Positions 1-12,942 of a stretch of DNA of 64,000 bases are shown piece by piece (positions within the stretch are counted from its first letter, which is position 1; each line of letters begins with the position of its first letter). The notes beneath the pieces are model-generated. The model was not told the origin of the DNA. It did no database searches and worked only from the letters and a program-made list of their open reading frames with translations. The position numbers were made by a program, and so were the translations under genes. The DNA comes from Sipunculus nudus (taxonomy: Eukaryota; Annelida; Sipuncula; Golfingiida; Sipunculidae): positions 95,888,330 through 95,952,329 of the forward strand of contig CM049307.1 of assembly GCA_026874595.1 (NCBI GenBank), read 5' to 3'.

Positions 1-560
1 CCCCTAAAATTGCCACTTGACAGTACTGTGAGCATTGTAAGTCAAAAACAAATGGACAGATTTCTTTTATATTATGCATATACATAGATATCGGTTATGG
101 GATGATGGTTTTAAAATTGGGGTCACGACCTTTCCTATGGGAGTGGCCTTGACCTTTAATGTGTCCATATTTGGTTAAATTCACACAAAATCATTAATAT
201 CTCAATAAGGGATGCATGGATTGGTCCAAAAATCAACTTGACTGAAGATCTTGGATAGTAATGTCATGTACTGGAAACAGATGGCGCCACCTGTTATTCT
301 TTTTTTGTTTTTACGCTGTTTTATACCCCCATAATTTCCACTTGACAGTACTTCGAGCATTATAAGTCGAAAACTAATGGACAGATTTCTTTCATATTAT
401 GCACATGCAGAGAGATGGTGTTATGGGATGAGGTCTATTTAAATTTGGGTCATGACCTTTACCATGAGAGTGGCCTTGACCTTTAATGTGTCCATATTTG
501 GTGAAAATCACACACCTCTTATGATATCTCCAGTGTTGATAGCCATATGGATTTCAAACG
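1..560. repeat. Two tandem copies of a ~325 bp repeat unit
   Basis: The stretch beginning near base 1 recurs near base 326. Both copies share CCACTTGACAGTAC, then a purine-rich segment containing ATGGACAGATTTCTTT, then GGTCA-type motifs in both orientations (GTGGCCTTGACCTTTAATG near 140-165 and 472-490), and end with a CACACAAA/CACACACC segment. The copies differ by scattered substitutions, so the duplication is old. It adjoins the 289 bp satellite and shares the AGGTCA/TGACCT theme, which suggests a common origin. No coding sequence is visible. Confidence 0.8.
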
Positions 561-599
561 TGACTTATGTATGGCCCACCACTAAAGTAAGAACCCTAT

Positions 600-1985
600 A
601 GGTTCTAGGGTCATGAGGTCAAAGGTCAAGGTCACTGGACTTTCTACTTGAAAGATACTGTGGATGCATTTTAAGCCAAACTTTCATCCCGGGTCTTCCA
701 TCTTGAATATAAAGCTCACTTGCCAATAGTGGATGATCCATATCAATTTTGGGGTCACAAGGTCAAAGGTTAAGGCCACAGGAGCCATCTGTCCAAAAAT
801 TAGTTTCTGGATGATAATTCCTGCTTTTATTGATGTATTGATTTCAAACTTGACTTATATATGTCCCATTGAAAAAGCAAGACTCCAATTGATTTTGGGG
901 TCATCAGGTCAAAGGTCAAGGTCACAGGACACATCTTTAAAAAAATTATGGATGCATTTACAGCCAAACATTTCATCTCAGACCTTTCATCTTGCACATA
1001 TAGTTCATCTGCCAATAGGGGAAGACCCCTATCAAATTTGAGGTCACAAGGTCAAAGGTCAAGGCCACAGGAGCCATCTGTCCAAGAATTAGTTTCTGGA
1101 TGGTAATTCCTGCTTTTATTGATGTATGGATTTCAAACTTGACATGTATATGACCCAATGGAAAAGCAAGACCCGAATTGATTTTTGGGTCATGAGGTCA
1201 AAGGTCAAGGTCACAGGACACATCTTTAAAAAGATTGTCGATGCATTTACAGCCAAACAATTCATCTCGGATCTTTCATCTTGCACATATAGTTCACCTG
1301 CCAAGACAGGAAGACCCCTATCAATTTTGAGGTCACAAGGTCAAACGTGAAGGTCACAGGAGCCATCTGTCAAAAAATTAGTTTCTGGATGATAATTCCT
1401 TCTTTTATTGATGTATGGATTTCAAACTTGACTTGTATATGTCCCATTGGAAAAGCAAGACCCCAATTGATTTTGGGGTCATGAAGTCAAAGGTCAAGGT
1501 CACAGGACACATCTTTAACAAAATGTGGATGCATTTTCAGCCAAACATTTCATCTCAGACATTTCATCTTGCACATATAGTTCACCTGCCATGACAGGAA
1601 GAACCCTATCAATTTTGAGGTCACAAGGTCAAAGGTGAAGGTCACAGGAGCCATCTGTCCAAAAATTAATTCCCGAGATGATAATTCAAGCTTGGATTAA
1701 TATATGGATTTCAAACCTGACTTATATATGGCTCATCAATAAATCTTGACCTCTATTGATTTATATATAAAAGTGGATGACCAATATCAATTTTGGGGTC
1801 ACAAGGTCAAAGGTCAAGGCCACAGGAGCCATCTGTCAAAAAATTAGTTTCTGGATGATAATTCCTGCTTTTATTGATGTATAGATTTCAAACTTGACTC
1901 ATATATGTCCCATTGAAAAAGCAAGACCCCAATTGATTTTGGGGTCATGAGGTCAAAGGTCAAGGTCACAGGACCAACATGTTCA
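600..1985. repeat. 289 bp higher-order satellite with AGGTCA clusters
   Basis: Clusters of AGGTCA half-sites start at 609, 753, 899, 1042, 1188, 1331, 1477, 1619, 1797 and 1943. Spacing alternates between about 143 and 146 bp, except for one irregular step at 1619-1797. Two cluster types alternate: one reads GGTCATGAGGTCAAAGGTCA and leads into GGACACATC, the other reads GGTCACAAGGTCAAAGGTCA and leads into GGAGCCATC. The true period is therefore about 289 bp, made of two diverged ~145 bp monomers. Landmarks such as GATGTATGGATTTCAAACTT recur at 832, 1121 and 1410, exactly 289 apart. Short open frames inside it are by-products of the repeat. Confidence 0.9.
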
Positions 1986-4900
1986 AAAAGGTTGTTGATA
2001 GATAAAAAATAATTGCTTGCCAAGTGTCAGTATATGCTGCTAAAAATGGGGGCCTATTCTCTTTAAGGGGGGCGGGCCTACTATGTCTGGGGATACTCTG
2101 GCACCTGCGGTGCCAAGAAATGTCTAGTTATTTAATGGCACTGTTATTGCTGCCAATGGTTCCAGAGTTTTTTTTTTCTTTTTACATTATTCATGATTTA
2201 CGTTACAAACTTGTTATCAAACTGAAGCAATTAAACAAACATTTAAACTGCTAAAATATAGCACGATATTAATAGCATTACTATTATATTTTATTGCTAT
2301 ATTATGTTTATAACTATCATATTATTTTATTATTATTATTATTATCAATACAGATATCTTCTACTTAAAAGTCTCTTGAATTGATATATGAATTACCTAA
2401 AATTCTCTTGAATTCACATAAAATACCCTCAAAGCCATAGAATTACATCATATTATTCAAATAAGCCGATTTAATTTTACTTTCTATCACTTTCTATTCT
2501 TTTTTAACTTTTATTAAAGAAATCATTATCTGCATCATCAATAGATATTACCCCTTATAGTTATCACCACAAGGAATACAATAAATATAAACTCTATGAA
2601 CAATATATTGGCATTGGCGTATTTTTCATTATAACACTATGTGTTAAGTTCAAGAACCACGCATCATCCTGCCGATTTAATCTAGTTTACGTTCAGTTAA
2701 AGATTCATAAAATTTAATAGAGGATTCATCATTTGATATTCTCAGTGTGTTATAAATTATTTTTACAAATTATAAACATTTTATTTATTGTCGTTTGAAC
2801 CAAATTACATTTACTGGAAATAGAAGCCAGGCATTTCAACTTAGTGTTGAAGGATGTTTACTACATGAGGTTTCGTAAATTAATCTCCGGAAAAAGAGGA
2901 CAACATTTACGAGGTGTTCATAAAATTAATATCAGGAGAAATTTATTTATGTAAAGAATCAACTATGTTGAGAATATTATCAGGATACGCATGTTAGAAT
3001 TACATTTGCTTTTATTAATTTTATTTTTATTTTTCTATTGAAGCAGATAAAAATAAGTCAGACATATAGCTCTGTTAGAAATATATTTAAACCCATGAAT
3101 TTCTTTGAAGAGTCAGATCACGTGACCATATGTACCGTACCAAGATTGTAATGATATTATAAAACTGTATTAAGTCAATTTTGTACTTTTTAATCATATT
3201 TGCTGTCATGAAAGCTATATTGACTTTGTTTCCCGTGACTAGTGAACTCGTAAGAGTTGATATTTCTGTATGTTATTCAGTTTATGTAAAAAATTAACTA
3301 ATATTCACCTATATTATCAGTTTTCTCATAATAAATTGTCATAATAATATGTTATTAATTATATATATTTAATCGGTGTTATTTAAGCTAAATATTTCCG
3401 GGTAGAATTAGTATACCGAGAGTTCTACTATTAATTAAATACAAGACATTCCCCCAAACACCTGGAAAACTGTAGGGTATTCGAGGATTTTTTGTCATGT
3501 CTCTAAATTTAACAGACAGGCAACGCTTAATATCTTCATGTTTACATGATTACGTTATAAAGCCATGCTCCATTGCCATGGCAAATTGAGCTAAACTTCT
3601 TGAAATATTTAGAACAGCTTGCCTCATGGGGAGAAGTGAAAAGAAATTTAAAAAGGCTGGGATAAAAATATATTTGCATTATTTATGTTTATTGCAACAA
3701 CAGCGGTTTTTCTGGAGTAAATATTGGCACTGCCCGTGTTGCTAATAAGCTGGATTCAGCCGCCTTCCCCGGATATTAAGAACAGACGACACCCAGGCTT
3801 CCGGTCGAGCTGGCTCTGTTTTATCACGTACCGCTCATTATATCCCTCAATATGGCGGTGTGCACTTATGCAGCCCGCGTAATTATATGCCATCTAAAAA
3901 CCCATGCCACTCAGCTTTAAAACAGGTGCCATTCTCAGCTTGTCAAAGTCTTTTTTCTTCTTTGAACTAAATAATATACTGGGAAAGAAAATGATTAATA
4001 TATAACACGGATACTTAATGAAATGGCTGCCAGAAACTGGGTTTTTTATTCACATTATGGTCGTTTTTTAGGAAAACACATGAGGTTAATACATTATCGT
4101 ATTTCTTACTATGCTCTGCCGGTCTTTTGGATTCGAACACAGTTACCTTTAAATTTAAATGTGCCCAGGTTCGTTTTTTTTTACCTTAGTTTCAAGTGCC
4201 AATCTCTGTCGCAAAGACAAATTACTCTTTTTTATTAATTTCCTCAATGGGTAGAATCGCGTAAGCCATCCAGGAAACAAAACGAGATCTGGGCCAAAAC
4301 CTTGGCTCTGTGGGGGAAATGAAACAAATATTGACACTGATGAATGTACCTTTTGCGTGGGTTACAATTTTGACTGACTCGCGTCTGAGTGATTTTGGTG
4401 CAGCGGCTACCAAAAGCGTGTCATATTTGATATCTTTCCTCTGGTATCAGTAGTTAGCCTCCCTAATCCCTTCCTTAATCCTGTCTGGAAAGGTACGCCA
4501 CACCAAAGCTCTATCTGATTAAACCAAAGTCCCACCACATTAAGCAAATATCATTTTTTTCTTATTAAGACTCTTCTGGGAGTACATGAAGATTTTTAAG
4601 TCTCGCTCCCTGTGCACATATGGATATAAAGGCACTAGAGTATTATCATTGTCCACATTGCACATAGGGAGGGTTAAAAGTTTCAGATAATAATAATTAT
4701 TCTAAATCAATTTAGAAAAAGCAGTCAGCAAGTACAAGAGAATTTATTTTTACATTGACGACATGAAATGCGTACAACTATTTTACGATCTGTCGTCCAA
4801 TGATTTTATCGTGTAGTCGCTAACGGGTCAGTTTTTTTAAACCCTGCAAATTATTATTCCATACTTTTCTTTACCCTGCATATTATTATTCCAAATACGT

Positions 4901-7900
4901 GTGACGTAACGTTTCCATGTGACCAACTTGTTTCCCGTTGATTTCAGGGATTGAAAAACACCGATCATGGGTTATCGCCTTTTGATATGATCAGAGTAAT
5001 GGATTTCTTACGGAGGTGATTTCTTTCTCAACCATTTCGCATTTTAAATTGAATCTTGATCTCGAGATGAAACTCTAATATCCCTTTGCGTTTTAGTTGA
5101 CGGTTCTTTTATTATGTATTTTATGCTTTAGGTCATGTTATTTTGCAGAGAGGGTGGCAGGAATGCCTGTTCACTCCAGGGGTGTCAATTAGCGGGGGGT
5201 GGGGTATATATCCACCCTCCACACTTTTTGGCAAAGGGGGGGGTGGTCAAGGTAATACTCCCCCTCTTATGTTCAGAGACTAATATTTGTTTATTGCAAA
5301 TGAAATATATCAATAAATTAAATTATAGACTTTGGTTCCATATATGGGTTTAACATGAAAAATATCTAAAATTTGTAGAATCAACTTTTACTAGAAACAT
5401 AATACCTTATTTTCTTAAACCTTATACTGAATTTCAGTGTATTTGAAATGTGTCATATTGACGCTTAAAAGAGATATATATGTGCATGTGTGTCTGCGAC
5501 GCATCAAATCGACCCCTAACACCCCCCCCCCCATGTAAGATAAATTGACGGGTTGACTCATATATCTCATATGACCTGATATATTCAAGACAGTTAATTT
5601 CTTTTTGTCGCTTCTTTTTGTCTCGTCCTTCAGACAAATTGGTTACGGCTCAGTTAGATTTGTAAAAATAATTAATCCCCGGCTAACGGAGAGGCGGCGG
5701 TACTGGAACAGCAAATAATCAGTATATCTTTGTTCAATTTTCATCTAACAGGTTTCAAAGAGCCATGCTATATGAAGCATTTTTCTGGAGTGGGTTGATG
5801 TTACAATGAGTTGGTTAATTTTACTTATAATTTTACTTAAAATAATCCATTATTTGCAGAGAGCATTTGTTGTAGGAAACATAAATGTATCGAAAAACAG
5901 ATAAAGAGAATCATACAATTTCTATCATCATTGTGATCAACAGACTGACACTTTCTGCATTGAGACTGGTATGGGCAGGTTCAGGCAGAAGAAAATCCTT
6001 TTTGAGGAGTTACCTCTCAATGTTTATGTTATTATATAGAAGTTTGTTTCCGCTTTCGTTTCTTTGGTTCATATTTCCAGAGAGAAATTTCATCCGCACC
6101 TTTCCTTTGTTCCATAAATAACTTATGGCAAAATATTGTATACCATTCTGCAGAATATTCATGGCCACAGCGGACTGGCACATGCAGATACGATGTCATG
6201 GTGGGTGTTATCTGCAAATTCATGAAAAAGATGTATTTTTGCACACCACATTAGGTTCAATCAGTCATTCTACGGCCGACATTGATGTATATATGAGATG
6301 AAGGCCAGGTTAGACTATTATTATTCCATTAAAAAATACAGAACTTTGTATTTAGTAACAGGAAACCTCCTTAACAATAAGAAATAAAAACTATAAAAAC
6401 TCTCTGTGGTTATTTAATGTTATGTCACCCAACCACATGGCCTCCCACCGCCAAATCCTTCTACCAGCACAATTTAGGTGTCTTGTAATGACATGCTAGC
6501 CCTTTGAATTATGGCGGTGGTTCTTAGCCTTTGCCGTGTATCATGACAGCGTCGGCCATGTTGATGTATCTCCCCATAAGGAGGATGTATATCGTATGTT
6601 CCCTCATGGACAGATGAAGTGTCAGCCGGCCGTGGCCACAAATAAATCACCAAAATCGACAAACACAATCTCCTACGAGCTCGAACCATGTCTAAAATCA
6701 TGTACCAAGTCATAGGAGACCGGCAAGCGCGCGAACTCGGTCGCGTGACCACAGGATTAATTTCCTAGCAGACGACACTTCGGGGCGCTCCATGGGACCG
6801 GTACGTTTTTTATGCTGGTTCCCCTTTCATTTCCATACCCCGGGTGTAAAAAAAGACATCCTAAGGCCATTGTTTGTAGCGTTTCCCTACACGATCACAT
6901 CGACACAATTCACTTGATGTACTACGGCGCCCAGTATTTCCGCCAAGGTGTACGGTCCTCTGAAAAAAAATTATCAATGATTAAACAATTTGTTAATATT
7001 TTATAGGGATATTTGTTACTTTTGAAAAATGCAAAAAGGGAAAGGCATTCGAACTATACAAGTGATTAAAGATGTACCTCGAGATTAGTGGTCTTAAACT
7101 CTGAAACTTAGATGATTAAACGAACCAGCGGATTTAACAATGGCAAAATATAGCCCAAGCAGTAATTATGAAGAACATTATTATCGTGGTATTTTATCAT
7201 ATGATCTTAGCAGAGTGGTTGCGTAATGGACATGAATACATAAAAACTGAGCAAGTTGATCTTCAATTGTTTAAATTAAAACAGATAATTATTTGTCATT
7301 TGATAAGGTACCGAAGGACTGACTAATTATTTTGGAATATGTATCCAGAGTGTGTTTTTTTTGTAATTGGAATATTAGGAATATCATGTTAGGAGTATCT
7401 GTAAACATTGCGACTCTGTAATTGAATGGCCCATATATAGTTGATTGATACAATCTCAGTTATATGTCATAACTGTATGTGAACATGTGTCCAACAAAAC
7501 ACGTGGGAGTTCAATAGATATTTTGGACAGCCAATAAACAAATTCTGTTAGAACTGATTATCTATATTAGTAAAGTAATTACTAGTCAGAATGTATCAGT
7601 ATGTTGAAGACCTGTCCATGAATTTTTTATTTAATTTTTATCCTATTTGCAGACACCTTGTGCACATTTCATTTATTAATCAACCATTTTAATTAAAAAA
7701 ACATATTATCCGGGTAGTGCCAATGTTCAATTTATAATATCTTGGTCCATGTGTCAGGCATATATAGAGCATCAACATATTTTATCTGTTAACATCACGT
7801 TTATTTATCCCATGTTTTTCCTAACCATCATGACTATCTCCAGACATGAATTATATAAATAGTTTCTAATACTATATATTGGAAAAGTTTTTATAAATAA

Positions 7901-8443
7901 GGCCGATCTTAAGTTGAGGGTGCACTATTTAGTCGGGTGTTAAATATAGATAGGCGGCCGGAATCTTAAATATTAACCTGAAAGTGGTTACGTCGAATTT
8001 TAATAACATGACTTCAATGCGGCTAACATCAGTATTATATTTTGGTTGTAACTATGTACTCAGACGGTTTCTTAACTATTCTAGAATAGATAGTGTAAAG
8101 GTAATGCATGTATCTAATGGACTAGATAACTTGATGTGGTAATATCTATGTGGAAAAATATTTACAGATTTATGTGTAGATTGGAACACAGTTCAGATAT
8201 AATCATTAAGGGTTTATTTGATAACAACACAATCAAGTTAAGAGTCTTGTGGTCTACCTGGTAATCATCATACACCAAATCATGGGTGATTGTTTTCATC
8301 CAAGTTATTTTTCTTAAAGTAAATCCATCTGTTATTGAGCAGAACTCCTTAAATAGTAAAGGTCTTGATTCAATTCACTCGCTTTTTATGGTTATCTGTT
8401 TCTTAAGGAACAATAAAATAGACGTTAAATATCAATTCGATTC

Positions 8444-8447
<4 letters not shown>
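1986..8447. other. Unassigned AT-rich DNA
   Basis: I find no reading frame with recognisable protein similarity and no long repeat. Small items are an ATT run at about 2322-2345, an RFX/X-box-like palindrome at 3572-3585, a G-rich patch at 5190-5250, a C11 run at 5522-5532 and a somewhat GC-richer segment at 6430-6950. The segment at 3740-3910 is less AT-rich and could be conserved non-coding DNA, but one sequence cannot show that. Confidence 0.6.
3572..3585. promoter_or_regulatory. X-box-like palindrome (candidate RFX site)
   Basis: ATTGCCATGGCAAA matches the RFX X-box palindrome GTTGCCATGGCAAC at 12 of 14 positions and is nearly self-complementary. RFX factors commonly control ciliary genes, but no adjacent gene is visible here, so function is only a possibility. 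A weaker match (GTTGTCATGGCAAT) lies at 23250-23263. Confidence 0.25.

Positions 8448-8448
<1 letters not shown>

Positions 8449-8511
<63 letters not shown>
8449..8511. repeat. (TA)n microsatellite
   Basis: About 31 uninterrupted TA dinucleotides, followed by a short TTTA run. Translation of this tract gives the Tyr-Ile strings seen in frame. Confidence 0.98.
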
Positions 8512-8515
<4 letters not shown>

Positions 8516-10219
8516 TTATTTATACCAGATAACGGTTAAAATGTGAATAATTCACGTTATCGTTCTCGCGCCATTCCGTCAAACTGGATAACACTATACA
8601 CATGAACGTACGTCTTTTTTCTAACAGAGAACAAAATTTCGTTGTCAGAGGGAAAGGATATATTTGGAAGTCAAATAGACAGGCTGTGAATAACACGGCC
8701 GTGGTTTTGTCGGGTGAGTGTAGTGTTTGTTGACAGGCTTTGGCGCTGTTATTGTATTTCTTCTATTTCAAAGATGTCTTGGCAATGACCCTGCTGGATG
8801 AGTAATGTTACTCTGAATGAAAACAAATCTCCGCTCCTGTTAACATGACAAGAACACATATGGATCCATTAAATCTTACTCTATATTTTTATATCTATAA
8901 AAATAACACCTGCGATTGTAAGTGTTAAGTTTCATCTTGAATCTTTCTTGTCTCCCCTGCGTTTGTTTTACTGTCTATTCAAAAAAAAATCTAAGAACAG
9001 GTCTAACTGAGCTTAGTGGGTTGGTTTTATCTTATGGAAGTTTCCCCCCTCCGACGTTAGAGAGTCTACAGTGACGTCAGAGTGGCAACATGAGTCACTT
9101 CGAAAAAGGAACGAAAATTTCGATCGATAGAGGGCCGTAACATTGATGTATTAGAGATAAAATATCACGATTATTTAATCATATGTTGATCTTTAACTCT
9201 TCATCTTATTGGCCTTAAACTTCCCAATGTGCAACATTGGTAAAATAAAGTCATATTTAAGATAAAATGATAGCTGATAGTGCCAAATATCAAAGCCGGC
9301 GTAAACGTTAAAATCAGAGGTCACAAAGGTACTACTTCCTTTTGGAATCCGAGAAGATTTTATCCGTTGATGTCAAATTATACATACTTCCTCTTTAATA
9401 CTTTGTATCTTAATTGCACTAACTTAATTGTATCCTTCCTCCTTTATATGTGTTTACTAAGGGGCTGATATGAAATTCATCGATTGCAGGCTATATTGCC
9501 CCTGAAAAGTAATTTACATATCTGAGGGAATAAACTGTTATTAGGCAGCACTACTGTTGGTATCTTACAGGCAGCTGTTAACTATCACTTTGTCACAAAT
9601 GTTAAATCATGCTTTTAAACTGTGGTTTATTCAGGGGTTATTTATGTGCGGGGATCGGTCGTATTTCTCATAGAATAACCTCTTTTTTTTCCTCATGCAT
9701 GCAATTATTTTTCAGTATAATGCATGTTATATGATATGACTTAGGCATTACATAACAATTATCAGTGGCTGATTAATTTCCCATTATTTTGGCGGTGGTT
9801 TCTTCATTTAATGTTCATTGATTCAAATTACGGCAATGACGTCATTAAGTCATGTTTTGTCTTCGTGTATATAGGTTTCTTGGAAGAGGCAACATCCCTT
9901 GGACTAGTCCATTTTACTATATTGACTATTTCTGTTGCTTTTTGCAGCTGGTGGAAAGGGGTACAAAGATTATCAAGTGATGTGTTATCTGAGCAAAACT
10001 TTATCATGGTTTTGCCGTAGCGTGACAAACTAAGACATTGTAATTTTTCAAATATAAACAAAAGCACTTTTGGTCGAATTGTTCACATGTTTATTTTGGA
10101 ATAAAAATGAAATGTTCCATTTCTCGGTTCAGCGGACGTCAACTGGCTGCTGACAACTTCATTTCCCGCAAGACCATCCTCACTGATGTCTTGAACAGTT
10201 AGGCGCTGATGTCATGGAA

Positions 10220-10224
<5 letters not shown>
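8512..10224. other. Unassigned AT-rich DNA
   Basis: No similarity to known proteins and no repeat unit could be made out. Short frames on both strands around 9811-10067 overlap each other and look like chance. Confidence 0.6.

Positions 10225-10277
<53 letters not shown>
10225..10277. repeat. (TA)n microsatellite
   Basis: About 26 uninterrupted AT dinucleotides. Confidence 0.98.
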
Positions 10278-10279
<2 letters not shown>

Positions 10280-10565
10280 GAAATGGAGGACATTAATCAA
10301 TATATCACTTCATACAACAGGACGGACGTCAAGACAAGAAACAAGCTGCCAAGCATAAAAAAGACTCAGCCGCAAGAAAACCTTGAAAACAGACGAAGCG
10401 CACACAACCAGTCTCACGCTAGAACAGCACTCCACCAGATGAAGTGGGGCATATAAATCGTAAATTGATGGGCAAGGTACCCGCTGCTTTTAAAGTTATT
10501 ATAAATATACGCGCAGTTTAATGTTTTCTTTTTTAAATCATTATGGCTCCTGCTTATATTACCTT

Positions 10566-10920
10566 CTGAAACCATTTGTTACTCATGCATACAAGTGGAA
10601 ATAAACTTGTGCGCAAGCAGTGGCAGAAAAACATGAAAAAAAGCACGCACACCACCTGGTATTGGCGTCTCGCCCAACTTTACTACTTAAGATTTTTCAA
10701 GCATCTAATCGGTGTTTCTTCTCTGTTTCTCCTATCGTGCTCAATATCTTTCATCCAGTCGCCCAGTCTTGTTTTTATAAACATGTACATATGGACTGTG
10801 TTTACTCGCAAACCGAACTATAACAACGTATAAAACAGATGATTTGTACTTAGTGATTCCGTGAGTCAGGATGGTTTCGCTAGGAAACTTTCGTATTCAT
10901 TCACATTCAGCTATAAGCTT
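10566..10920 (+). repeat. ~350 bp dispersed repeat, copy 1 of 3
   Basis: Aligns by eye with 27544-27928 and, inverted, with 30650-30995. Shared landmarks in order are an opening ACCATTTGTTACTC-like segment, ACAAGTGGAAA, CGGTGTTTCTTCTCTGT, TGGACTGTGTTTACTC followed by an AACAACG segment, GGATGGTTTCGCT, and an ending ATTCAGCTA. The copies are diverged, with indels. I see no terminal inverted repeats, no poly-A tail and no protein similarity, so the class is unknown. The two overlapping short frames inside it are not conserved between copies. Confidence 0.7.
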
Positions 10921-11648
10921 GAGATAATACACATTTTTTTACGAATGGGTATTTGTACCTCTAATTCCCGTCAATGAATGATGGTGAAAATTGATCAAAC
11001 ATAATGATCAAAGGCCTTCTCAGCACAGGGCAAATTCATAAATATAATTTTCTCGGGATATTTGGACAGTTAACTTATAGCACAATTATATTTATTTTCT
11101 AGGTCTATAATAATTTATGTATGATGTATGATCCTAATGTATCTTTCTGTGTACCTTAAACTCTTCAAAATAAATAATACAACAATATATAACATGTTTA
11201 ATTCCTGGTTATATATAAACGACCACCTGTCAGCTTTAGGGTAATGTTTTATTTTAGTTTCTTATTAAACAATTTACCAGCGTTTCGGACAGAATGTGAT
11301 CCTTATTTTGTTTCGGAGCAACGTAAACACTTTAAATAAAGATATTTTCGCAAATATAATAAGATGGTGAAAATGGTTTATTAAGGCAAAGTTGAAGCTA
11401 TCAGAGTAGAAATCACAAACCCACCATACAGTATTCACGGGGTTTTTTCTCGCAAAATTTAAATATCGCGAACATATTATTTTCGCAAATCATCAGGGGA
11501 TTCTTTTACTTAAATTGCATTTTCAAAGAAAATTATTGCATCTACAACAGCCAACACTGACACCGGATGAATTTTCGAGTTAGTAATGGATTCAATTTGG
11601 TTAAAACAAAACCGGCGCTGGATAGATAATTATAATATCAATCATGAG

Positions 11649-11691
<43 letters not shown>

Positions 11692-12610
11692 ACACACACA
11701 CATATATATATATGTATATACTAAAATTATTATAAGTTGTGCGGACATATCCTCTACTGGTGCCAGTTCTCCATGAGTCAAAATTTTGCGCACACAAACC
11801 CCCGAGACTTGTCGAACATGGCAATTACCCTCAGCACAGCGCTCTCTGATCGTGCACCGAGTGCCTCCTACGTGTGTGATTGGCTCAAGCTTGGCTGGTC
11901 AGCTTGCTCCGGCCCAGGTGGCTCTCGTGCATCAGTGGGCTGCCCTCTGTCTTATACTGGACGGTGGCTCTTCATGCAGTCGCCTGTGGCAACTTAAAAA
12001 GACATATATTTTGGCAACTTTATGATGATAACAACTATGTTTTAGTGTTGTTTCACCTCTATATTCAACGATTCTTAATGATTTTTAAGATTGCTGACGT
12101 GTTTGTAAATGAAAAGGGCAATTGTCTTGAATGCATCTCTTTGTCAATCCCTTTTTGGTTTCACGCTTTTTTTTTCTTGTAGCATGCAATATTCTCCAGC
12201 ATGTATTTTTCGCAAATCAAGACAACCTCGCAAAATCCGCGAAAATAACATGCTGGCGAAAGAACCTTGTATTACAGTAAATCTTATTCCCTCACTTCGA
12301 TCGGCTCTATCATTGCAATTAGGTATATTTTAAAGTGATCTCAATTATAATCGTCTGACAGGATTACATGATCGTCGTGTGGCAATGGCTTCCAAATTCC
12401 AAGAATTTTAATTTCAGATGTGACACTATTTTGATGAAGATTTTATTAAATCACCGAGTTCTCGCCAGAATGTAAATACCAGTCTGCCAGGGAACACACT
12501 GATATTGAAAGAACGCGTATGAACACGAATCGTTCACAAGGTCCATTCAAACCGATCTGCTTACCAGCTTAATATATTATAAAGTGAAAGTATTGAAGAA
12601 ACAGATCGTA
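10921..12610. other. Unassigned DNA with a compound microsatellite
   Basis: Holds a (TA)n tract at 11652-11689 followed by a CA run and more TA to about 11720. Two patches rich in TCGCGAAA-type words (11450-11490 and 12205-12265) resemble each other and patches at 26140-26210 and 26430-26490, which suggests remnants of one repeat. The segment 11735-11995 is GC-richer with overlapping frames in several phases, but I recognise no protein. Confidence 0.5.
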
Positions 12611-12942
12611 GGCCAGAAAAAAATAAAATGTATGGTTCTCAGGCACCGCCCGCATCAATTTAAAACCCCCGCATCAAAAATTTTTATTTTGATTTTCAAT
12701 ATAAACTTTCCAATTTTGAGCTGCTGCCGCTCCGACATTTCTTTCAAGAAGATAAAACCATACAATTTCTTTATTTTGTAGTGCTTTTACTAGTTTATCA
12801 AAATAAAACTGTTATTTCATGCTTTTCCCTTATCGTTTGACATTTTTATCGAAACATACAAAAAAAATTAAAATAAAAAGCGCCCGCCCGCATTGATTTC
12901 TGAAAAAAAGTGCCTGAGAACCATACCTTTTTTATTTTGGCC
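12611..12942. mobile_element. MITE-like element with ~35 bp inverted termini, copy 1
   Basis: The element opens with GGCCA, an A-rich stretch and GTATGGTTCTCAGGCACC. It closes with AGTGCCTGAGAACCATACC, a T-rich stretch and TTTTGGCC, which is the reverse complement of the opening. The inner flanks also pair: CACCGCCCGCATCAATTT against CGCCCGCCCGCATTGATTTC. It is about 332 bp long with no coding capacity. Copies 2 and 3 lie at 20546-20840 and 44868-45195. This fits a non-autonomous DNA transposon. I cannot define a target-site duplication, so the superfamily is open. Confidence 0.85.

Noticed and set aside
6474-6752. 92-codon minus frame in a GC-richer patch
   Set aside because: No family recognised and no splice-site or promoter context. 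Possibly chance in less AT-rich DNA.
8286-8546. 86-codon frame with a long Tyr-Ile string
   Set aside because: It is translation of a (TA)n microsatellite. Similar frames at 10214, 28375, 30579, 37620 and 37656 are rejected for the same reason.
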